From assembly GCF_038561935.1 (NCBI RefSeq), contig NZ_CP102770.1, positions 5,952,001 to 6,016,000 on the forward strand: DNA of 64,000 bases. The letters run 5' to 3'. Position 1 is the first letter of the stretch. Each line of letters starts with the position of its first letter. Below, one piece after another: positions 49,693 to 58,573 of this stretch. A program made the position numbers and the translations under genes. The stretch is from Myxococcus stipitatus (GTDB taxonomy: Bacteria > Myxococcota > Myxococcia > Myxococcales > Myxococcaceae). The notes beneath the pieces are model-generated. The model saw only the letters and a program-made list of their open reading frames with translations, did not search any database and was not told the origin of the DNA.

Positions 49693-51981
49693 TCAGATGC
49701 GCAGGCCCACCTGCAGGCCCGGCCACCAGATGGCTTCCTTGTTGGTCGTCGAACCCGCGGTGCCCAGGTGGCTCAGCGGGGCCACCGGCTCGCCATCGAA
49801 CCCGTGGAGGAGGTTGGCCGTGGGGCCCGCGATGATGGCGAAGTGGCTGGCCACCTGGAAGCCCAGCATGAGCCGGGCCTGGTGCAGGAGCCGGTTGCCC
49901 TCGCCGCCCTTCCACTCGTGGATGCCGTGGGTCACCACGTCCACGTCGACGAAGAGCCGCTCGGTCACCGGGATGTGGCCGCCGATGCCCACGCCCGTGG
50001 ACCAGTGGCTGGGGCCTCGCGTGCGGATGGAGCCCATGCCCACCACCAGCGTCGTGTAGAGGTAGCGGCTGCCCACCTTGAGCGCGACGTTGGCGTAGTT
50101 GAAGTCGCTGCCGTAGGCCTCGACGTGGAACTGGCCGTTGCGCACGATGTTGAGCAGGCCCACCGGAACGCCCGACTCCAGCTCCTGCGACACGTTGATG
50201 AGGCCCAGCTGGAGGCCGTTCATCTTCCCGGCGATGTTGATGATGCCCAGCTGCATGCCGCGGACGTCACCACCGATGTTGAGGAGGGACAGCTGCGCGC
50301 CGTTCGCGGAGGCCACGTAGTTCACGCCCGAGGACATCTGGATGCCCTTCATGTGCCCGCGCACCATGTTGAGGCCGACCGAGGCCTGATAGCCCTCGAA
50401 GTCGCCCTCCACCCAGCTCGTCCCCACCGAGAGCTGCGCGCCCTTCATCGACATGCTCGACACGCTGGCGCCCACGGCGAACTGGCCCATGTACCCGCCC
50501 TTGCGCGCCACGTTGGCGCCCACCGCGGCCTGGATGCCCTCCACGCGCTCACCCGCCCAGTTGCCGCCCACGGCGAACTGAACCCCCTCCACCGTGCCCT
50601 GGGCCCAGTTGCCGCCGACGGTGAACTGCCCGCCATTCACGTTCCCGTGCACGACGTTGAGGCCCAGGGCGGTCTGCACGCCGCGAACGGAGTCCGCGTT
50701 CCAGTTCGCGCCCATCGCCAGGGCGAAGCCATCCAGGCGGCCCATCGTCGCCACGCCGAATGACAGGGACAGGGCGTTGTCCACGTCCGTGTCCCCGAAG
50801 AGGCTGTTGGTCTGCACCTTGGGGAGCAGGCCCAGGTTGAGGAAGCGGCGATGGCGGCCCGTGCCCTCCACGGGGGTCGTCATGGCCAGGCCGTCGCCTC
50901 CCGCCGCCGAGCCACCGCGCATCGCCGTGAGCTCGCCCATCATCGGCATGAAGGCGCTGTCCGCCAGCATCGTGCGCCCGCCCTTGTCCACCACCAGCTT
51001 CGCCTGGGAGCTCGCGCCGCGCGACTCCCGCATCACCGTGTACTGGCCTGGCTGGAGGCCCAGCTCCGTGGAGCGCCCCGCGAGCTTGTTCAGCTCCACC
51101 ACCAGCCGCCCGGGTTGGTCGCGGATGAAGAGGCGGCCCTCGACGCCCTCCCCCACCACCAGCACGGCGGACGTGGTCCGCAGGTCCGTCATCACCAGCT
51201 CGCCGGTGCCGGCCAGCTCGATGTCATAGGCGGGGTGCTGCGCGCCTCCGCGCGTGCGCTCGGTGCGCGCCAGCGTCTCGTGGAAGGCGAACTGGTAGGC
51301 CTCGTGGAGCGTGACGCGGCCATCGCCGGTCGCATCCGCCGCGCCGCGCATGCCGGAGACGAGGTTGTGCGTGAAGAACGAGCCGCCGATGCGGTCGGAC
51401 TCCTGGGACACCTCGTCCTCCGAGGACGAGGTGAGGATGGCGTGGCCGCGCACCGCGGTGGACGCGTCCACCAGGAAGGCCGGGCGCCGCACGCCGCCCT
51501 TCTGCCGCGCCAGCGTTCCCGACGCGCACGAGTCGAGGATGGCGATGCGCACGTCGGCCGGAAGCTGCTCCAGCGCCTGGCGCAGCTCGCGGTAGCCGAA
51601 GCGGTCCTTGTGCAGCAGCAGACCCTCTTCGTCGGAGTGGCCCGAGTAGTAGATGAGCGCCTCGGTGCGCCCGCCGGGAGACTTCGCCGCGGCGACCATG
51701 GCCTTGAAGCGGGCCAGCGCGTTCTCCAGGGCCGAGCGGTCCCCCTCCAGCATCATCAGCCGGTCTTGGGGTTGGACACCGCCCAGCTCCTCCAGCACCT
51801 GGCCGAAGGAGTTCGCGTCGGTGACGGCGTAGCGCAGCTTCGCGCGGCCAGGGCCTCCATCGTTGACGCCCACCAGCAGCGCCAGGCGGCGCACGGGGGT
51901 GGAGGCGGCGTTGGAATCCGAGGGCGCCGCCGAGGCCACGGCGGGGAGGAACAGGGACAGGAACAGGAGTGACCGCGCCAT
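49693..51981 (-). CDS. actE: Caspase-fold protease fused to surface-repeat beta-barrel (actE position)
   Basis: 762 residues from ATG 51981 (TGATG overlap with actD); GTG 51984 is an alternative. Signal peptide (LLFLSLFLPAVASAAP). Peptidase C14 domain at ~30-260: catalytic His 115 in YYSGHSDEEG and Cys 152 in AILDSCASG. A calcium-loop-like DATGDGRVTLHE is near 216. Residues ~405-613 hold about nine 22-24-residue repeats of the form G-x-Q-h-x-h-G-x-N (GVQTALGLNVV, GVQFAVGGNWA, GMQLGIINIAG), like the Leptospira LA_2272 surface-repeat family. The end looks like outer-membrane beta-strands. It is the fifth gene of the act-type operon, so it matches actE by position only. Confidence 0.8.
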   Translation of the reverse strand: MARSLLFLSLFLPAVASAAPSDSNAASTPVRRLALLVGVNDGGPGRAKLRYAVTDANSFGQVLEELGGVQPQDRLMMLEGDRSALENALARFKAMVAAAKSPGGRTEALIYYSGHSDEEGLLLHKDRFGYRELRQALEQLPADVRIAILDSCASGTLARQKGGVRRPAFLVDASTAVRGHAILTSSSEDEVSQESDRIGGSFFTHNLVSGMRGAADATGDGRVTLHEAYQFAFHETLARTERTRGGAQHPAYDIELAGTGELVMTDLRTTSAVLVVGEGVEGRLFIRDQPGRLVVELNKLAGRSTELGLQPGQYTVMRESRGASSQAKLVVDKGGRTMLADSAFMPMMGELTAMRGGSAAGGDGLAMTTPVEGTGRHRRFLNLGLLPKVQTNSLFGDTDVDNALSLSFGVATMGRLDGFALAMGANWNADSVRGVQTALGLNVVHGNVNGGQFTVGGNWAQGTVEGVQFAVGGNWAGERVEGIQAAVGANVARKGGYMGQFAVGASVSSMSMKGAQLSVGTSWVEGDFEGYQASVGLNMVRGHMKGIQMSSGVNYVASANGAQLSLLNIGGDVRGMQLGIINIAGKMNGLQLGLINVSQELESGVPVGLLNIVRNGQFHVEAYGSDFNYANVALKVGSRYLYTTLVVGMGSIRTRGPSHWSTGVGIGGHIPVTERLFVDVDVVTHGIHEWKGGEGNRLLHQARLMLGFQVASHFAIIAGPTANLLHGFDGEPVAPLSHLGTAGSTTNKEAIWWPGLQVGLRI
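50142..50770 (-). repeat. Coding repeat array (surface repeats)
   Basis: About nine imperfect units of roughly 66-72 bases within the caspase-fusion gene, encoding G-x-Q-...-G-x-N units. The later units become more hydrophobic (GLQLGLINVS, VPVGLLNIV). The divergence between units indicates an old array. Confidence 0.7.
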
Positions 51982-52793
51982 CACGGCACTTTCTCCAACG
52001 TAAAGGATGTCTGGGCCAGCGTACGCGGCAAGGGAAGCGGCCGGATGCTCGCCTCGGAGGGGTGTCGGGCCAACAGTCGAGCGGCCTGTAGCACAGCTCC
52101 GACATCCACGGGTGAGTCCGACGTCACGAAGAAGAAACGTTCGAAGCCGGGAGCATCGTCGAGCTCGTACGAATGGGTCAGCGACACCGCTTCACCGCCC
52201 TCGAGCGACGTGGAGCCCAGCAACAAGGTGGGGTGGTGCAGTGTCACCGCGCCCCGGCCATCCACGGAGACCACCACACCATGGCGCCGGCCTCCGGAAA
52301 GGTAGCTGAGCTGGAGCAGGTCGCCGCGCTGCGCCCGCGCGCGGTCCCTCAGCAGCTCCACCGTCCCATTCTCCTGGCGATACACCAGGAGCCGCGCCGT
52401 GCCCTTGATGCCCACCGTCTCCATCAGCTCCACGTGCGCGGGGGTCAGGGACGGAGACTCCACGCCCAGGTCCGGCTGGACGGACAGGAGCAGCAACACC
52501 AGCGAGGCCGCCACCGGGATGCTGAGCGACAGGCCATGCCACTCGGGCTGCTCGGACGGCCGCGCCGCGTCGGCCACCAGGCTCGCGGTGCGACGCCGGC
52601 GCGCCACCTCCTTCGCCACCCCCGCGGGCGGGTGCCGCGTGAGCGTCTCGCGCGAGTCCGCCTCCAAGCGGGCGAGCCGGGACTGTCCATGCGGCTCCAG
52701 CTCCAGCTTGGCGCGAGCGGCGGCGAGCGTGTCCTCGGGCAGCTCGCCCAGGGCAATCCGCTCCAGCAGCCAGTCAGGGGTGGTCAGGGCCAT
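51981..52793 (-). CDS. actD: ActD-like protein, DUF4384-type C-terminus
   Basis: 270 residues from ATG 52793, with GGAGG ten bases upstream. The N-terminal ~75 residues are helical and charged (PDWLLERIALGELPEDTLA), like an anti-sigma-type cytoplasmic part. A membrane helix follows (LSIPVAASLVLLLLSV). The periplasmic part contains KGTARLLVYRQENGTVELL and RRHGVVVSVDGRGAVTLHHP, the pattern of DUF4384 domains that commonly accompany caspase proteins. The next gene is indeed a caspase, overlapping by one base. ActD in M. xanthus is reported to affect the timing of CsgA production. Confidence 0.78.
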   Translation of the reverse strand: MALTTPDWLLERIALGELPEDTLAAARAKLELEPHGQSRLARLEADSRETLTRHPPAGVAKEVARRRRTASLVADAARPSEQPEWHGLSLSIPVAASLVLLLLSVQPDLGVESPSLTPAHVELMETVGIKGTARLLVYRQENGTVELLRDRARAQRGDLLQLSYLSGGRRHGVVVSVDGRGAVTLHHPTLLLGSTSLEGGEAVSLTHSYELDDAPGFERFFFVTSDSPVDVGAVLQAARLLARHPSEASIRPLPLPRTLAQTSFTLEKVP

Positions 52794-52957
52794 GCGCACG
52801 AAGCCTCCAACGCGGTCCGCCGGCCCCAGGGCCAGGTCACCACCGCATCCTCCGCTCCCTGGAACACCAAGGCCGCTTGGATCTGTCACCCTTCAGCGCG
52901 CCCGTCCCACACGCCCTCCGCGCTTCCAGGTGTGCGGGTGTGTGCCCGAGACGAGAC

Positions 52958-54271
52958 TCAGAGGCGGAACACCATCAGCTCCTCGTCGACGTAGGCCCCG
53001 TCGATCTTCAACGCCCGAGGCTCCACGCCATAGGTCTGGAAGCCCATGGAGCGGTACAGCCCATGGGCGGAGGCGTTGTTGGCGACGACAATCAGCATGA
53101 GCTGCTCCACCCCGGGCAGCTTGCGGGCCTCCGCCACGAGCGATTCGAGCAGGCGTCGGCCCACGCCGCGCGAGCGGACCTCCGAGGCCACGTACATCCC
53201 CCAGATGACGGCCTTGTGCGCGCACTTGATGCGAGGCTCCGCGCGCACCCCGCCCATGGCCACCAGGCGCGCCCCGTCATAGGCGCCCATCACCCGCTGC
53301 TTGTCGTTGGCCACCAGCCGCGCGCGCACCACGTCCAGCGAGAGCGCGGACTCCTCGACGAACGACGTCCCGAACGCCTCCGGATGCTCTTTCAGCGCGC
53401 GCAGCCGCAGGGCATGCAGCGCCTCCGCCTCCTCGGGCAGCACCGGGCGAAGGACGATGTCGCCGTCGGCGCTCGTGCGGCCCTCGGCCTCCAGCACCGC
53501 GGAGAACCCCGCGACGTAGTCGGGATAGCGCGGCGTCCACCCCAGCGCCTTGAGCCGGTCGTTGGAGATGGCGCGGTCGCCGCGCAGGGACTCGTGCAGC
53601 GTCTCCAACGGCACGCGCGGCGGAGGCGACAGGCCCAGTCTTCGTGCGAGCCACCCCGCGGTCTCCTCGAGCGGCACCGCGCGGTCATCCGCCACGCAGT
53701 AGAGCGCCCCGGGAGCACCTCGCTCCAACGCGGCGAGGATGGCCGCGCACAGGTCATCCACATGGACCCGCGAGATGCGCCCGCCGTGGTCCGGAACACG
53801 CAGGGTCCCCGACAGCAGGCGCGAGTGCGCGCCACGGCCCGGGCCGTAGATGCCGGCGATGCGCAGCACCATCGCCCCCAGCGGCAGGTAGCGCGACTCC
53901 GCCTCCAGGCGAGGCAGCGACGCGGGCCAGGCGACATCCACGGGCGTGTCCTCGTCCACCGCGCCTCGCGCGGAGCCGTAGACGCCGGTGGAGGACAGGT
54001 AGACGAGCCGCGCCGGAGGCCGCGCCGCGAGCGCCTCCGCGATGGCCGCGTCGAGCCCGGCCTCGGGCGGGATGGACACGACGACGTGCGCGTCGCGCGT
54101 CTGGAGCAGCGCGTCCTCGAGCGACCCGATGCGGGCCCCCGCGCGCTGGAGCTCCTCGCGCCGGGAGGCATCCCGCGTGGCGGCGAGCACGTCCCGCCCC
54201 GTCTGCGCTTGCGCCACCGCGAGCCGCGTCAGCGTGTACCCGGAACCCAGGAGGACCAGAGAGGCTGTCAT
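52958..54271 (-). CDS. actC: ActC: nucleotide-sugar-epimerase-like domain fused to GNAT
   Basis: 437 residues from ATG 54271, with GCGGAGGGC upstream. Residues ~1-275: extended-SDR fold (ASLVLLGSGYTLTRLAVAQA, VYLSSTGVYGSARGAVDEDT, LRIAGIYGPGRGAHSRLL); the cofactor loop GSGYTL is shortened relative to GxxGxxG. Residues ~283-437: GNAT (IVLRPVLPEEAEALHALRLR, WGMYVASEVRSRGVGRRLLE, NNASAHGLYRSMGF). ActC of M. xanthus is described as GNAT-like. The reaction is unknown. It follows actB by 51 bases. Confidence 0.82.
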   Translation of the reverse strand: MTASLVLLGSGYTLTRLAVAQAQTGRDVLAATRDASRREELQRAGARIGSLEDALLQTRDAHVVVSIPPEAGLDAAIAEALAARPPARLVYLSSTGVYGSARGAVDEDTPVDVAWPASLPRLEAESRYLPLGAMVLRIAGIYGPGRGAHSRLLSGTLRVPDHGGRISRVHVDDLCAAILAALERGAPGALYCVADDRAVPLEETAGWLARRLGLSPPPRVPLETLHESLRGDRAISNDRLKALGWTPRYPDYVAGFSAVLEAEGRTSADGDIVLRPVLPEEAEALHALRLRALKEHPEAFGTSFVEESALSLDVVRARLVANDKQRVMGAYDGARLVAMGGVRAEPRIKCAHKAVIWGMYVASEVRSRGVGRRLLESLVAEARKLPGVEQLMLIVVANNASAHGLYRSMGFQTYGVEPRALKIDGAYVDEELMVFRL

Positions 54272-54322
54272 GCCCTCCGCGATAGCGGGAGCACGTGGCG
54301 AAGGCAAGCCGCGCCGCGTGGC

Positions 54323-55981
54323 CTACAGCTCGGCGCTGGCGCGCGGGTCGATGATGCCGCACTCCTTGATTTTGTAGAGCAGCGCCTTGTAGCTGATGCG
54401 CAGCTTGCCGGCCGCGCGCCGCTTGTTCCACGCCGTGCGCTGGAGCATCGCGAGGATGGCCTCGCGCTCGGCCAGCATCGCCGCGCGCTTGCCGATGTCC
54501 TTCAACGACAGCTCCCCCGTCGGAGGAGGAGGCGGCGGCGGCTGGGGCACGTCGAAGGGATTGACGTAGCGCGGCGCCGGGATGACGGAGTTCACCGGCT
54601 CTGGAGGGGCAACGTGAGGCGCGGGTGACGCCGAGGCCCCCACGGCCGACACCGCGCCGGAGGCCCGGGCAGGCATCTCCAGCACCTGCGCGGAGGGCAC
54701 GGAGGGAATGCGGCCAGGCTCCTCCACCGAGCGGCTGGGGCTGGAGTAGCCCCCATCATCCCCGCCATACGCGGTGGGCAGCGACGGCGCGCTCGCCGGG
54801 GCCCGGCCTTCCGCGTGGAGCTCGTCGAGCACCAGCGTCGGGTCCTTCAGCACGCACAGCCGGCGCACCATGTTCTCCAGCTCGCGCACATTGCCCGGCC
54901 AGTCGTAGTCGGCGAAGGCCTGCAACACCTCCGTCGGCAGCTCCGAGACGCCGGTGATGTACTGGCGGCCATACTTCTTGAGGAAGTGGTCCGTCAGCGG
55001 CACCACGTCCTCGCGCCGCTCGCGCAGCGGCGGCAGGCGGATGGCCACCACGTTGAGGCGGTAGTAGAGGTCCTCGCGGAAGTTGCCGAGCGCGATCTCC
55101 TTCTCCAGGTCGCGGTTGGTGGCCACCACCACGCGGCTGTCCACGCGCACGCTCTTCTTGCCACCCACGCGGAAGAACTCTTCGTCCTGGAGCACCTGGA
55201 GCAGCTTCGCCTGGAGCCGGATGGCCATCTCGCCAATCTCGTCCAGGAAGATGGTGCCTTCGTCCGCCAGCTCGAACTTGCCGGGCTTCTCCGCGGTGGC
55301 GCCGGTGAAGGCCCCGCGCTCGTGGCCGAACAGCTCGCTCTCCAGCAGCTCTCCGGGCAGCGCCGCGCAGTTGACCTTGATGAAGGGCCGGCCTCGGCGC
55401 TGACTGCGCGCGTGGATCTCCCGCGCGATGACCTCCTTGCCCGTCCCCGACTCTCCCAGCAGCAGCACCGGGACGTTCTCGTTCGCGATGCGCTCCACCA
55501 GGGCCCGCGCGCGACGCATCGCCGGGGACGTGGAGATGAGCACCCGCGCATCCGCCGCCGAGTCCACCACGGGACGAGGCCCCAACCCCTGGACCGCGGC
55601 CTGACGCTCCGGCGCCCGCGCGCCCAGGGCCCGCGCCAGCGCGTCCTGCAGGTCGTCGTTGCCCAGCGGCTTGGAGAGGTAGTCGCTGGCCCCCATCTTC
55701 ATGGCACGCACGGCGTCATCCGCGCCCGTCAGGCCGCTGAGCACCACCACGGGCGCGGTGCCCCCCTGCCCCCGGTAGCGACGGAGCACCTCCAGGCCGC
55801 TCATCTCCGGCATCACCACGTCGAGCAACACCGCGTCGAAGGAGCCGCCCGCGAGCATCTCCAGCGCCTGCGCACCGCTCGACGCACAGCGGACCTGATA
55901 CCCCGCGCCGCCCAGCAGCTCGGACAGGAAGGTGCGAACCGACTCCTCGTCATCCACTACCAGCACCGCGATCCGATCCAT
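54323..55981 (-). CDS. actB: ActB, NtrC-class sigma-54 response regulator
   Basis: 552 residues from ATG 55981, with GGAGG seven bases upstream; starts at 56023 or 56029 would add a short tail. Receiver domain with intact VVDDEES and phospho-Asp in DAVLLDVVMPEMSG. Central AAA+ domain: Walker A GESGTGKE, sigma-54 loop GAFTGA, Walker B FLDEIGEM, arginine-finger region NFREDLYYRL. A long Pro/Ser-rich linker (PPPPPPP) precedes the Fis-type helix-turn-helix (AAGKLRISYKALLYKIKE). It activates sigma-54 promoters; in M. xanthus ActB sets the maximum C-signal level. Confidence 0.93.
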   Translation of the reverse strand: MDRIAVLVVDDEESVRTFLSELLGGAGYQVRCASSGAQALEMLAGGSFDAVLLDVVMPEMSGLEVLRRYRGQGGTAPVVVLSGLTGADDAVRAMKMGASDYLSKPLGNDDLQDALARALGARAPERQAAVQGLGPRPVVDSAADARVLISTSPAMRRARALVERIANENVPVLLLGESGTGKEVIAREIHARSQRRGRPFIKVNCAALPGELLESELFGHERGAFTGATAEKPGKFELADEGTIFLDEIGEMAIRLQAKLLQVLQDEEFFRVGGKKSVRVDSRVVVATNRDLEKEIALGNFREDLYYRLNVVAIRLPPLRERREDVVPLTDHFLKKYGRQYITGVSELPTEVLQAFADYDWPGNVRELENMVRRLCVLKDPTLVLDELHAEGRAPASAPSLPTAYGGDDGGYSSPSRSVEEPGRIPSVPSAQVLEMPARASGAVSAVGASASPAPHVAPPEPVNSVIPAPRYVNPFDVPQPPPPPPPTGELSLKDIGKRAAMLAEREAILAMLQRTAWNKRRAAGKLRISYKALLYKIKECGIIDPRASAEL

Positions 55982-56025
55982 CCCCTCGCCTCCGCTCGCC
56001 CTCTGCATCGAACCTCCGCCCATCC

Positions 56026-56982
56026 TCAAACCGAGACCCGGGCCACGGCCCCGGCCAGTCGACGAAACTCACGCGTGCGCCGCATCTCCTGCTGGGCCGC
56101 GTTCAGGAGCTGGTGGGGCGTGCCCACCGTGTCCGGAAAGCTCACCGCCCCCAGGGCCAGCGACGTGCGCACCACCCGACCATCCACCTGGAAGCGCGCC
56201 GACTCGAAGCGCGCCGCCACCCGGGACAGCATCACCGGCACCGCCTCCGCGGGAGTTCCCGGCAACATCACCGCGAACTGGCACTCCCCCACCCTCGCCA
56301 CCGCGTCCGCCTCGCGCACCGTCTGGCCGAGCACCACCGCGCTGTACACCAACAGCCGCTCCGCCATGCCGCGCCCCGACTCCTTGCGCAGCGCGCTCCA
56401 ACCACTCACTTCCGCCGCCACCACGGAGAACGTCCCGCCGTAGCGCTCACACCGGCGGACCTCCAGCCCCAGGAGCGCGAGCAGGAAGGACCGGTTGTAG
56501 AGCCCCGTCACCGGGTCGTGCAGCGCCAGCGCCGTCTCTTCTTCCTCGCCAGACGCGGCCCGCAGCACGGCTGCCTTCAAGCGCAGCTGCGCGTGCAGCT
56601 TCACCGTCAGCTCCGCTCCGCTGCCCGCCCGGGGCGCCACGTCCACGCACTGCCCCTTCTCCAGACAGTGTTGCCAGGCCCCCGCGTCGCCCGAATCCAC
56701 CAGGTAGAGCAAGGGCACGGCGCCTCGGCTGAGCTGCTTCAGCCGTCGCGCCACCTGCATGGCCGCGTAGTCGGGGGCCTGCGCCGCCAGGAGCACGGCG
56801 TCCGGATGGATGACCTCGAACAGGGGCACCGCCGCGTCGAAGCGCGTCACGGGCACCACCCGGAAGCCAGCCTCCCCCAGAAGCATCCGCGTCCGTTCCA
56901 GGTCGTCGGCCCGTGGCTCGACAAGCAGCACGGTGGGGGGCTGTCCCGCCTTCCCCACCCGCTTGCGTCTCACGCCCACCAC
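56026..56982 (-). CDS. actA: ActA, receiver-GGDEF-type protein with degenerate motifs
   Basis: 318 residues from GTG 56982, with GGGAGG six bases upstream. The receiver-like domain begins TVLLVEPRADDLERTRMLL, but where the phospho-Asp is expected the sequence is DAVLLAAQAP (Ala 66). The GGDEF-like domain (HDPVTGLYNRSFLLALL, then RVGECQFAVMLP) has GECQF in place of GGDEF. Both domains look catalytically dead and probably work as binding modules. It is the first gene of the operon; its TGA is just before the actB region. ActA in M. xanthus is a receiver-type protein controlling C-signal level. Confidence 0.85.
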   Translation of the reverse strand: MVGVRRKRVGKAGQPPTVLLVEPRADDLERTRMLLGEAGFRVVPVTRFDAAVPLFEVIHPDAVLLAAQAPDYAAMQVARRLKQLSRGAVPLLYLVDSGDAGAWQHCLEKGQCVDVAPRAGSGAELTVKLHAQLRLKAAVLRAASGEEEETALALHDPVTGLYNRSFLLALLGLEVRRCERYGGTFSVVAAEVSGWSALRKESGRGMAERLLVYSAVVLGQTVREADAVARVGECQFAVMLPGTPAEAVPVMLSRVAARFESARFQVDGRVVRTSLALGAVSFPDTVGTPHQLLNAAQQEMRRTREFRRLAGAVARVSV

Positions 56983-57099
56983 GTCCGCCTCCCCACCAGA
57001 AATTTCTCCACTGCTCCTCCGGCACGCGCCCGGAATTACAGTCCTCAGCCCTTCCCTGACCTCTTCATCCCCCTGGATTTCCAGGAGAAGGGCACTCGA

Positions 57100-57378
57100 C
57101 TACCCACTCTGGTCGTCGCATTTAGCAACCGACATGCCACCTTGGACCTCACGCAACCGGGCCTCCAGCTCGGCCTCCGTGAAGCGGAGTGTGAAGGTGG
57201 GCACATCGTTGATGACGACCACGGGGATTTCGTAACGCCACCGCTCGAGCAGCGCCGGGTCCTCCAGGATGGAGATGAGCCGCAGCTCGAAGGGGATGCG
57301 AGCACGGACGGCCTCGGCGATGTCGGCGGCCTTGTCGCAAAGACTGCATTTGGGTTTCGAGTAGATCTCGACTCTCAT
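57100..57378 (-). CDS. Glutaredoxin-family protein
   Basis: 92 residues from ATG 57378. Starts VEIYSKPKCSLCDKAADI, a dithiol CxxC motif (Cys 11 and 14), and continues with the cis-Pro segment YEIPVVVINDVPTFTLRF. This matches the short DUF836/glutaredoxin-like group rather than classical glutaredoxin. It is probably a cytoplasmic thiol-disulfide protein. Only 21 bases separate its start from the divergent DUF4388 gene, so each promoter must overlap the other gene. It ends 117 bases before the act operon start. Confidence 0.88.
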   Translation of the reverse strand: MRVEIYSKPKCSLCDKAADIAEAVRARIPFELRLISILEDPALLERWRYEIPVVVINDVPTFTLRFTEAELEARLREVQGGMSVAKCDDQSG

Positions 57379-57399
57379 GGCGTGCAGGATGGAAGGTCG

Positions 57400-58557
57400 A
57401 TGCGTGGGTTGACTGGTGACTTTTCGACGATGCCCCTCAAGGACCTCGTCGTCTACCTCGGGAACCGTCGAGCCACCGGCTCGCTGAGGGTGGAGCGTGG
57501 AGAGGTCCGCAAGCAATGGGTCCTCCGCGACGGCCAGGTGATCTGCGCCAGCTCCAACCAGCCCCGGGAGTATTTCGGACAATTCCTCATCAACATGGGG
57601 CACCTGACGGCCGCCCAGTTGGAGAAGGCCTTCGCCACCCAGACGCAGTCGCGGGTGTTCCTGGGGAAGGTGCTGGCGACGTCGGGGGTGGTGCCGGAGG
57701 CCATGGTGCGCTCGACCTTGAGCCACAAGTTCCGGGAGATGCTGCTGGATGCCTTCCATTGGCGGGAAGGCGAGTTCACCTTCGAGTCCTCCGACACGGC
57801 GCCGGACATCGCGGGCCTCGACGTGGAGGTGGACCTGGTGGACATCCACCGCGAGGGCGAGTTCCGGGAGACGGCGTGGGAGGCCATCCGCGCGGTGTTC
57901 CCCTCCGGTGCCACGCGGCTGTCCGTCGACGAGCGCAAGCTGCCGGAGCGCAAGCCGGGGAGCATGGATGAGCGCATCATCCAGCACATCCACGACGGGC
58001 TGAGCATCGACGGGATGGCGCGGGCGCTCCACGCCACGGACTTCTTCCTCTACCAGCGACTCTACGCGCTCTACCGGCTGGACGCGGTGAAGGTGTCGGA
58101 CGAAGCCCCGGTGCCCGTCACCGCCGCCGTGGTGGAGGAGGAGAAGGAGGACACGGGCGTCATCGGCTCCGAGTCGTCCTCCGACGAGGTGCTCCAGGCC
58201 GCGCAGCTCTTCCTCGACGCGGGCAACACCCGGGACGGCGAGGCGCTCGCCCGGCGCGCGCACGAGATGTCCCCCACGGCCCAGTCCGCGGCGCTCCTGA
58301 AGACAGCGCAGGAGAAGCTCTTGTCGGAGCTGCGGCGGGAGATGATGGACGCATCGCAGGTGCCCGCGCTGCTGGTGGCGCCCGCGAACCTGAAGAACCT
58401 CCAGCTCACCGCGCCCGAGCGCTACCTGCTGTCCCGAGTGGACGGCCGGCGCGACGTCGCCGCCATCGTCCACGTGTCACCGTTGCAGGAGCTGGACGCG
58501 CTCAAGTTCTTCCACGGCTTCGTGAACATGGGCCTGGTGAAGCTCACCGCGCGCTAG
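57400..58557 (+). CDS. DUF4388 (PATAN) domain protein
   Basis: 385 residues from ATG 57400, with GGAAGG close upstream. The N-terminal region is a DUF4388/PATAN domain: GDFSTMPLKDLVVYLGNRRA, GSLRVERGEVRKQWVLRDG. Middle residues resemble the second PATAN-associated half (FREMLLDAFHWREGEFTFES). The C-terminal ~120 residues are helical with TPR-like character. PATAN proteins, common in myxobacteria and cyanobacteria, link response regulators and GTPases to motility or gene control. No partner is adjacent beyond the act operon. Cytoplasmic. Confidence 0.82.
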   Translation: MRGLTGDFSTMPLKDLVVYLGNRRATGSLRVERGEVRKQWVLRDGQVICASSNQPREYFGQFLINMGHLTAAQLEKAFATQTQSRVFLGKVLATSGVVPEAMVRSTLSHKFREMLLDAFHWREGEFTFESSDTAPDIAGLDVEVDLVDIHREGEFRETAWEAIRAVFPSGATRLSVDERKLPERKPGSMDERIIQHIHDGLSIDGMARALHATDFFLYQRLYALYRLDAVKVSDEAPVPVTAAVVEEEKEDTGVIGSESSSDEVLQAAQLFLDAGNTRDGEALARRAHEMSPTAQSAALLKTAQEKLLSELRREMMDASQVPALLVAPANLKNLQLTAPERYLLSRVDGRRDVAAIVHVSPLQELDALKFFHGFVNMGLVKLTAR

Positions 58558-58573
58558 GTCCGCCGCGCGCGGC

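Noticed and set aside
56983..57099. Possible sigma-54 promoter before actA
   Set aside because: No GG-N10-GC pair with reasonable flanks is present on the minus strand; only a CTGGAAATCCAG hairpin-like sequence.
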